Origin: Mesotaenium endlicherianum
Taxonomy: Eukaryota; Streptophyta; Zygnematophyceae; Zygnematales; Mesotaeniaceae
Direction: 5' to 3'
DNA length: 22,380 nt
Assembly (NCBI GenBank): GCA_009602735.1
Contig: WELA01003657.1
Span: 52,700-75,079 of the forward strand
Of this stretch, positions 12,501 to 19,422 are shown piece by piece. The notes beneath the pieces are model-generated. The model was not told the origin of the DNA. It saw only the letters and a program-made list of their open reading frames with translations, and made no database searches. A program made the translations under genes and the position numbers. Numbering within the stretch: the first letter of the stretch is position 1; the number at the start of each line of letters is the position of its first letter.

Positions 12501-14551
12501 GCTCCTGCATCGCACAGAATAGCGCGTGGCTGAGCTCAAGAGATGGCGAAAGGCAGTCCTGCGAAAACGCTCACCAACGTCTGCACTAGCGGCGTGTACA
12601 CATGAGCGGCATGTGCACCAGCAAAAAAGCTCCTCCTCTCCTCACAAAGCTTCTTGTGGCACGGGGCTCAGAGAGCTATTACGCTGCAAGTCAAGTTGAA
12701 TAGAAGTCCCACCCTATGGTGCACCATAGTAGGCACCCATACGTGCAGTAGCAGTACAGCTTCCAGTGGTCCGAGGCTTGGACAAGTACTGTACTATGTC
12801 GTGTGTGGATGTGAACAAGTGCTGGGAGCAGGGGGGAGCGCCACCTGACCGCGGGCGACGTAGAACTTGAGGCGGTTCATCTCGCTGGAGATCCTCTCCA
12901 GCAGGCGGCTGCGAGCCTCCTCCAGCTCAGCGCCAGCTGCGGTGGCTTCTCCAGGGCGCGAGCTGTCAGGTGCTGCTGCCAGCGGCTCTGCTGCTGGCAT
13001 ACCCTGTAGCTCTATCAGAAGCTTCTCCACCTGTCATACATAAGTCCAGCCAACTAACTTGAAAATGAATAGAGCTGACACTTTGATCAGCAGCCTACGG
13101 CAGCCCTGAGGGAGCCCGAAGTCTGCTTAAGGAAGTCCAAGGCATGTCCAGGATAGTCTACGGGAGTCCAACGTAGTCCAGGGTAGTCCAAGGTAGCCCC
13201 AGACAACCCCAGCTAGTTGTCCATGCCAGTCCGTTATTCAAGACAGTCCGAGGCAGTCGAAGATAGTCGAGGGCAGTTCGAGGGAGTCTGAGGGAGACTG
13301 TGGAAATGTAGGGCACTCTGAGGCAGCCTAGGGTGGAACAGGGCAAGACCACATCGTCTGCCATGTACTGGAGGCCCAGCTGCTGAGAAGGCAGAGGGCC
13401 GCTGTCATGCCAGTCAGCTTTCTGTTACAAATCTTATATCACATCCACTTTATGCATTTCGTGGTCAGTACCATGGTACAAGATTAACCTGGCCTGCCCA
13501 ACCACCGCCAGCATCTCAGTCACCAGCTACTTGCACAGAGCCTCTCCGCAGCGTACCTTGGAAAGCAAGTGGGATGTATCAAGAAGCAGCTCTAGGGTCT
13601 GGCGCGAATTGGAAGCCTCGGTGCGGCGGCGAAGACTGTCCTGAAGGGATGTGAGAGTGCCTGCTGTGCTCTCGTGCACATGCTGCAGCTTGCCCCTGAG
13701 CTCGATCAATGGTAGTCGCATGCGCAGCACTGCTCCATCAACATCCACCTGCACTTGCCAAAGAACTTGTCACATAACATTGGCATGTGCTGAGGATCGG
13801 AGCTTCTCTATTTTGAGCTGCAAACTGAGGACATGTGTCAAAATATTTACATGCAGAGGCTCTGAAGCTTTGAAGCCCTGAAGCTCAAAAGGGTTAGAGC
13901 TTCAGAGCTTCAGAGCTTCAGAGCTTCAGAGCTTCAGCGGTCTCGAGCTTTATCTATCTTAGCCTGCAAGCTGAGGATGCATGTCAGGATTGGCAGTTGA
14001 GGCCTGCAGGTTCTTTCTGAGCTTCTGAGCTTCTGAGCTTCTAAGCTTAAGCCTGGAAGCTGAGGACGCAATCATAGAGAGTGCAGGCTGGCAGGCTCTG
14101 AGTAAGAAAATTTTCACAGGAGGGGGCACATAAAGTGGAGAAAGGGAAATCTTACCAGCTTGGTTGTGAGATTGACAAAGTCAGCATAGTCACGATTGAT
14201 GAGCTCCACAAGCTCATTCTTTAATGTTGCTAGATGGCTTTTCAGTTCAGACCTCAGCGTCTCCAGGGGTACAAACCGCCGCAGGTCTGATATGTATGCT
14301 TCCGTATCATACGTGGTATCACCAAAAGCTTCCTTCTTGAACCATAGTGGCTGCAGCATGCAATAGAAACAGTAACTCAAAGATAGATGAAGAGCTGTTT
14401 AGTCGTACAATAGGGACAGTATAAAAATGACACTCGCTCGTCCAGATCGTGGCCTTTTACATACCTGAGAGTCTGTGTCATCTCCAAATAGAGCAGCCAC
14501 ACTAGCAGGTCCGGATTGTACCGAGAAGGAACCGGTATTTGTAATCGTCAT
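6533..14551 (-). CDS. COG2: Conserved oligomeric Golgi complex subunit 2 (complete, 14 exons)
   Basis: Subunit of the COG tether, which captures retrograde intra-Golgi vesicles. Exons on -: 14551-14465, 14350-14156, 13748-13557, 13030-12845, 12504-12171, 11281-11120, 10908-10809, 10287-10042, 9691-9565, 9092-8889, 8219-8115, 7668-7546, 7166-7035, 6643-6533. They sum to 2,304 nt (767 residues plus TAG); Arabidopsis COG2 is of similar length. Every junction is GT-AG with matching phase, including split Pro332, Gly386, Arg419 and Arg501. Diagnostic stretches in order: RRFVPLETLRSELKSHLA and LINRDYADFVNL, LERISSEMNRLKFYV, YNCLRAYAALDGT, GAFSPGRPQQFLANYKASL, DFIKQWNLGAYFNLR, LSDKFLRLSLQLLSR, LRQLKGITTTYRMTNKPLP, EKITAQLFFDVQ and a C-terminal EYGRQ...SSLWECVASPDR. 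Gly/Ala-rich inserts at about residues 173-190 (exon 4) and 513-527 (exon 9) look lineage-specific. The N gap is wholly in intron 5. Confidence 0.96.
9926..9934 (+). repeat. Nine-base G homopolymer in COG2 intron 8
   Basis: A run of nine G sits in a purine-rich stretch (about 9,905-9,950) within the 350-base intron between COG2 exons 8 and 9. Other long G/C runs in the window coincide with the N gap and with both window ends. Confidence 0.6.
10295..10346 (+). repeat. (GACA)-type microsatellite in COG2 intron 7
   Basis: An imperfect GACA/CAGA tetranucleotide run, interrupted by AACAGAGG, GACTCA and GAGACGG. On the COG2 sense strand it is a CTGT-rich pyrimidine tract ending just upstream of the exon 8 acceptor (exon begins at 10287), so it also occupies the position of the polypyrimidine tract. 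Confidence 0.75.
11490..11625 (+). repeat. Purine-rich, G-run tract at the left edge of the gap
   Basis: About 135 bases of almost pure A/G on + (mostly GAAG, GGAGG and AGAG blocks), ending in gttgggggaggggg and then N. It lies in COG2 intron 5 and is a pyrimidine tract on the COG2 sense strand. G runs on both sides of the N block suggest that assembly failed in a G-rich, possibly structured repeat. Confidence 0.7.
11626..12152. other. Assembly gap (527 N) inside COG2 intron 5
   Basis: Unresolved bases are flanked by five G on the left and a run of G on the right. The flanking COG2 exons join in phase (exon 5 ends GCT GCT C, exon 6 begins CA AAC), giving Pro332. No coding sequence therefore needs to be missing. 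Open frames that appear to run through this block are artefacts of translating N. Confidence 0.95.
12714..12729. repeat. Perfect 16-bp palindrome in COG2 intron 4
   Basis: CTATGGTGCACCATAG reads identically on both strands. It lies in the 340-base intron between exons 4 and 5, away from both splice sites. About one such palindrome per few windows of this size is expected by chance. Confidence 0.6.
13134..13330. repeat. Degenerate decamer array (10-bp phased) in COG2 intron 3
   Basis: AGTCCA-like cores (AGTCCA, AGTCTA, AGTCCG, AGTCGA, AGTTCG, AGTCTG and AGCCTA) recur on + in an almost strict 10-base register, with cores ending at 13160, 13170, 13180, 13190, 13250, 13260, 13270, 13280, 13290 and 13330. 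Weaker cores such as AGCCCC and AACCCC fill the same register between them, and one out-of-phase AGTCCG lies at 13228. The array is wholly intronic (intron 13031-13556). Confidence 0.75.
13800..14074. repeat. Nested minisatellite in COG2 intron 2
   Basis: There are two levels of repetition. Short level: five exact copies of AGAGCTTC at 13896-13935, and about four copies of GCTTCTGA/GCTTCTAA at 14015-14048. Opposite-orientation TGAAGC units lie at 13862-13884. Long level: three diverged copies of a segment resembling GAGCTT...CTGCAARCTGAGGA at about 13800-13840, 13945-13985 and 14043-14074. The whole structure lies in the 407-base intron 13749-14155. Confidence 0.75.
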
Positions 14552-14818
14552 TATATTAGCCTTGAGCTTGCCCTAGCTGCTTAAAACACGCACCAATTCA
14601 TGCCACTGTCATATGACTGACACACGCGTGTCAACGCCGAGAGTGGAAGAAAGTATGCAGGATATCATGCCGACTACACATTTTGATTAAGCGTGATCCT
14701 TTTTCATTATGCTCTCGAAGCGTCCCAGGTTGCATCAGTATTGCAAGCACTGCTAACTCTTACGAATGTCACAAGCATAAAACGGTGTGCAACCATCTTC
14801 ATTTCCAACTTTTTAAGC

Positions 14819-14899
14819 ACTCCGAGTGACTCCGAGCCATTCCGAGTGATTCCGAGCAGTTCCACGCAGTTCCAAGCAGTTCCAAGCTCGTTCCAAGTG
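14819..14899. repeat. Decamer array (TCCRAG core, 10-bp phased) upstream of COG2
   Basis: TCCGAG or TCCAAG cores start at 14821, 14831, 14841, 14851, 14861 (TCCACG), 14871, 14881 and 14892. The first seven are exactly ten bases apart, the last eleven. The spacer changes from GTGA/CCAT to CAGT along the array. The core resembles that of the array in COG2 intron 3. Confidence 0.85.
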
Positions 14900-14982
14900 C
14901 CTAGCTGACTTGAGAAACAGAAGTCCAGAAGTCAAACTGTCGTCAACGCCGGCGTCACATCAGCGAGGGCGAGCATGAGCGA

Positions 14983-15002
14983 GGCCCTAATGGGCCCTAA
15001 TG
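14983..15002 (+). promoter_or_regulatory. Tandem GGCCCTAATG pair (site II / telo-box-like)
   Basis: Two exact adjacent 10-base copies create TGGGCCCTAA at their junction. This combines the plant site II core (TGGGCY) with the CCCTAA part of a telo-box. Such combinations are known in plant promoters of growth and housekeeping genes. The element lies 311 bases upstream of the SAR1 ATG and 431 bases upstream of the COG2 ATG. Function is inferred. Confidence 0.45.
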
Positions 15003-15313
15003 ACAAAGAGGAATTTGTGACGTGGCTGATGTACATTGGGAGCATGACAACGTTATAACAGGAAAAATTGCACAGGACCCAAGCTGCCGCGTCGTAGACG
15101 GGCACACTAGGACACTTCACCGGTCGACAAGGCATATTACAATGCTCGAGCTTCTCGTGCTGCATATTGAACACTACAATCGCTTTTATTCATCATTAGA
15201 ACTTCAGTCTTTCTGAGAATAGTCGACGCCTTTGGCAGGTTAATACTGGTTCGGCATACGATCCTGAAGTTTAAGTAGGGTTACTTTGAAGAAGGTCACA
15301 TCGGTAGTCGAAG

Positions 15314-16388
15314 ATGTTTATAGTAGATTGGTTTTACAGTGTGCTGGCAACTCTTGGCCTATGGCAAAAGGAGGCTAAGATATTGTTCCTTGGATTGGAC
15401 AACGCTGGAAAGACAACGCTGCTTCACATGCTGAAAGATGAGGTAGATTGCTGGAACATATGTCTGTCATCTAAATTTGTCACGTATTGTTTGCAGGATT
15501 TTGTGCATTTAAGGGTTCAATTGCACAATTTCGCTAGGGTATCTTTAATCAACGCTCAGCAGTCTACAATAAATCCTTGAAATGATTGTGCAGAGGTTGG
15601 CACAGCATCAGCCTACACAGTTCCCAACTTCAGAAGAGCTCAGCATTGGGAAGATCAAGTTCAAGGCGTTTGATCTTGGTGGACACCAAATTGCTCGGAG
15701 AGTCTGGAAGGATTATTACGCAAAGGTAGGCATAAACCTTCCGACTGAATATCAGGTGTTGATCATACAAGCTTCCTGGGTATTGTTTATGCTATCAGTA
15801 TGCCTTTTGACTCTGGGTCATGTTTTTACGTGTCAATACTGAGATGGCTGCGTGCAGTCTTTTTGGCAGGAACCATATGTGGGTCACATGTATTTAATAG
15901 ACGTGCTTGATTAGGCCTCCGCATGATATGGCAGAGAAGCAAGCCTGCATTTGGTTTTTCTTATTCTGCTGCATTTACGGGATCACTACAGGTTATCGTT
16001 TGCTTTGTATGGGTGTTGATGGATTAGAAGTCGTTGACGACTGTTGCTGTGCACTGGATGGGGGCAGGTGGACGGAATTGTTTACCTAGTTGATGCGGCA
16101 GATAAAGATCGGTTTCCAGAATCAAAGAAAGAGTTGGATGCACTTCTTTCTGATGATTCTTTGTCTCAAGTTCCTTTCCTGGTGCTGGGTAACAAGATAG
16201 ACATTCCCTACGCTGCCTCTGAAGAAGAGCTTCGTTTCGCTTTGGGTTTGAACCAAACCACTACTGGAAAGGGCAAGGTGAATCTTATTGAGACCAACAT
16301 GCGGCCAGTAGAGGTTTTTATGTGCAGCATAGTGAGGAAGATGGGTTATGGGGAAGGCATCAAGTGGATGTCACAATACATCAAGTAG
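15314..16388 (+). CDS. SAR1: SAR1 small GTPase, COPII coat initiator (complete, 3 exons)
   Basis: SAR1-GTP inserts its N-terminal helix into the ER membrane and recruits Sec23/24 to start COPII vesicles. Exons: 15314-15442, 15594-15725, 16068-16388, all phase 0 with GT-AG introns. Product is 193 residues, the usual plant SAR1 length. The hydrophobic N terminus [17 protein letters not shown] replaces the myristoylated glycine of ARFs, as in SAR1. G1 GLDNAGKT is at residues 27-34, switch I around [10 protein letters not shown] (51-60), G3 DLGGH at 70-74 with the catalytic His74, and G4 NKID at 129-132. The C terminus [15 protein letters not shown] fits the family. No motif residue is missing. 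It is divergent from COG2. Confidence 0.97.
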
Positions 16389-17879
16389 GGAGTGTGAAAG
16401 TTATTTGGTGATTTACTTAGGTAGCTGGGGTTTATATTAGCACCTAATGGCTGATGTACAAAAGGGCAACATGTCATTACTGTTGCATCTTGAGATAGAA
16501 AGACTGGGAGAGGGGGGGGACTTGTCATCTAGGACACCGAGTAAGCTCTAAGAAAAGCAGCACTTACTTTCGGATGGGGACTTTTTAGTGTTGGTGAAAG
16601 CTTCTAAACTCTGCTCTAGTAGAGATTCCCTCAAGTATGTCTGCGTGTCTGCTATACTATTTCCCTGACTTCATACATGTCTTATATGCAATTGTCAATC
16701 TCAACCCAATCTTGCGGTTCTTGCCATACAAAGTGACTGGCGATAACAATGTATTCATCGATGGACATTGTGTCCATTCCTTGAATACTTGCTTATATTC
16801 GATGAAGCATGTCGTTCAGAGTATTTGCATGTCTCTGTGATGGTGTCGAAACCTCAAGGCATTGTTGGGTAATTGTTCTCAAAGATTGTTGTTGGATGTG
16901 GCATCTGTAACGTACTTGCCCAACCCTGGGCTTTCCTCTTTCTGGGCATGACAGTATCGTGCATTTCAGTTCCCTTATCTCTCATGCGTTGTTTTTTTTT
17001 TCTCATGTCAATGCTCTCAATCGATCAGAAATTTGCCTCATGTAGTCAAGAAGATGACTTGAGCTGCTCTACTAGGTTCACATTTTTGCCAGCATGTCCC
17101 TGTTGTCATGAATAGGTGCTCTTCAATTTGTTACATAGTTCGTTAGAACCTTCATATTTAATGGCCTCATGCTACTCGACAAGCCAAAGACCAACCTGGG
17201 GTTGCTGAATGTCTGACGTGCGAATGGGTAGGCTGCACAGCTAGAAAATATGAAGGGCATAAGCCTTTTGCCTTCTTCTGTTCCCAGAGCTCAGCTCCAG
17301 GTGAAGGGGCAAACATGGGGCTTTGGGAATCATAGAGAAGAATTTACGAAGTCAGGCTGAATCCACCAGCCGACCTGCAAGTCTTGGTCAGAAGCATCAG
17401 ATACTGATCATTTTCACTGGACTGTGTTCACTTCTGTTGAATACCTTCTATGCAGTTTGTATCTTTGTGGCAAAGCTCTCAATTTGTAAATTCAAGAGTT
17501 CAAACATTTCAAGGATGAATTTTAAAAATGTTAAAGCAGAAGTGGCACAGACCACTAGGTCTGCACTCGGTGACAACACATATATGCCAATTTCATAATG
17601 AAGGAGAACAGTTGTTTGATAGAAACGTCCTAACTATAAATACGACATCTAATTCATATGGAAACGAAACTGCTTGCCAACTGGCTGGTCTTAGCACTAA
17701 TCAACACAGTCCCCTAAATTTACTTTCCCGCCCACATGTCTGCAATAGGTGGCGTGCCAACGAACTGCACTTGTCCTTCTGTGGTTTATAAGATCACAAG
17801 CATGAGGCGCACATTCCAAAACTCAAACTTTATGTACATAGTGAAGAAACTGGAGCAGTCACATTAACGTCTTGGTTGA
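16389..17879. other. Convergent 3' flanks of SAR1 and the unrecognised membrane-protein gene
   Basis: AT-rich sequence of 1.5 kb between two stop codons, expected to carry both 3' UTRs. Open frames stay under about 95 codons without recognisable families. A T-run lies at about 16,991-17,000. No tRNA, array or transposon feature was seen. Confidence 0.55.
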
Positions 17880-18997
17880 TTAACTACCTAAAGAGCCCAT
17901 AAATTCTGCTAACTGGTCAAATAAATTCGAATACTTTAAAAACATCACCATCAAGAAAACCACACCTAGGAGAGTGATTGCAAGGAAGATCACCCTGCTC
18001 ATGCTGTTTGACTTGGGCACTATCACAAGAGAAGGATCAAGGACATAGATATAGTCATTTGTGAACCAAGACCACTTCTCTTCTCCCATCCCGATATTGG
18101 CAGGCCATCCTCTCCTACAGTCAAAAAGTGCAGTACGAGTCAGTCTGTATGCTCAATCTGCTGCCATTGGCGTTTGACTGCACTGAGTCTTATCTGCTTT
18201 GCTAGCCCTATTTGTGCTAGGGATGGCCATTCTGTTCACTGGCATATAGTTACGTTCATTCGCTCTAGGAGCTTTTAAACGCTGCATGTCAGGAAAGAAG
18301 GCTATGTACTTCCACCCCAAGCACAGTCCAGCGTGATGGCAGGGATATCCGCCCCGAGCTGTCAAAAATATTCCTGCCAGATCCTCCGCTTATAGACCCT
18401 ACTGCTTCTAAAGACCACATGCAATCATTGCAACCATATGCTTATGAGCAGCCCATAATTTTGTTCGCAGAGGGGCCGAAGGAGCCCTTTTGAAGAGCTA
18501 GGTCTGCTGGGGGGGACAAAGAAAAGCCATATGACAAGCCCAATTATCCCACTATATTCATACTCCATCAAACATCATAATGAAGACCACAGTGCCGTAG
18601 AATAGTGAGAACGTCAGGCTTGCTTCTCGTCGATATGTGACACTTGAGAACAGTCAATGTTGCAAATAATGCTACAATTTTTTGTTTCACAGAAAACATG
18701 TAAGCATTGTGATTTTACCAGCAGACCCGGAACCTCAAACTGCGTAGATTTGCAAAATAGATATACACACATGGTGACAGAAGACCAGGTGTTTATAATG
18801 TACCTTCTGCAAGCTTCGTTGGCAGCCTGCCGATTTGAATACACCACGACTTGTCCATGTTTCGTCTTTACAAATTGCATCTTGCTGTCCACCAAGGCAA
18901 AATAACTTGGTTCCACATTGCTCTTTTTCACATGTCTATCTTTGTCTAACTTTCCCTCCACTTTAATGCCAGAAGTACCAAACCTGCGAAGGCTCAT
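17880..18997 (-). CDS. Unrecognised protein with a C-terminal membrane segment (multi-exon, model incomplete)
   Basis: Two exons are supported. A probable first exon is 18997-18804 (64 codons plus two bases, donor AGAAG|gtacat), beginning MSLRRFGTSGIKVEG and containing KMQFVKTKHGQVVVYSNRQA. The last exon is about 18114-17880 (acceptor ttttgactgtag, 77 codons plus TAA). It contains GEEKWSWFTNDYIYVLDPSL, then a hydrophobic run VIFLAITLLGVVFLMVMFL that looks like one membrane-spanning helix, and a tail of about 21 residues. The layout suggests a C-terminally anchored protein. The phases of these two exons (both phase 2) would allow a direct join. Candidate middle exons near 18,507-18,430 and 18,357-18,300 cannot be decided. 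I do not recognise the family and give no function. Other 5' exons up to about 19,360 are possible. Confidence 0.5.
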
Positions 18998-19422
18998 CTT
19001 TCCACTAGAGGGTGTAGTTGGCTTCGCTTCAATTCCAAAACTCTGCGATAGTATGTCGGAAGCTTATGCTGGACCAGCCAACGATTATGCACAGGAAAGA
19101 CTGTACAGCCCCTGCTTCAATGACGCGCTTGAACAATGTCTCCTGCTAAAAAGCGCTTTCTATCAATCAAGGATAACTTTGTTTTACAAAGCGTACGCGG
19201 CACAAATATATTTTCGGATACATGCAGCCTTGAGGCACATCTGATAGGACACTTTTCTGCTTCTTAGGTCTCATCGTATCGATTGCAATGTAGCAAAAGT
19301 CAACAGGCTCGATAGGATTGACGACTTTTTTCAAAGGAGAAGGCTTGAAGGTGTGCATGCACTGAAACTATTTGTAGCAAAATCATATTTGTAGTAGAGA
19401 GTTGCACAATAAGAGCGGAAGA
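18998..19422. promoter_or_regulatory. Short divergent region between the membrane-protein gene and SART3
   Basis: If 18997 is the true start, 425 bases separate two divergent start codons, so the promoters overlap or are shared. A 63-codon open frame on - (19358-19167) could be an upstream exon of the membrane-protein gene, which would shrink this region. No clear core-promoter motif was found. Confidence 0.4.

Larger units (their letters stand above)
14552..15313. promoter_or_regulatory. Shared upstream region of divergent COG2 and SAR1
   Basis: These 762 bases separate the two start codons and must contain both promoters and 5' UTRs. Visible elements are a palindrome ACACGCGTGT at 14622-14631, the 10-mer GTCAACGCCG at 14630-14639 and again at 14942-14951, a decamer array at 14819-14899, and two adjacent copies of GGCCCTAATG at 14983-15002. 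No TATA box is convincing. Transcription start sites cannot be placed from sequence alone. Confidence 0.6.

Noticed and set aside
11323-12522. Long open frames of 230-395 codons across the N block on both strands
   Set aside because: They exist only because N is translated as unknown. On -, only the part 12504-12171 is coding (COG2 exon 5); the rest is intron.
13158-13364. Leucine/proline-rich repetitive open frame on - in COG2 intron 3
   Set aside because: It is the translation of the decamer array. A 10-bp period is not a codon multiple, so protein-level selection is unlikely, and COG2 splices cleanly around it.
13468-13479. 12-bp palindrome GTACCATGGTAC in COG2 intron 3
   Set aside because: Palindromes of this length are expected by chance several times in a window of this size.
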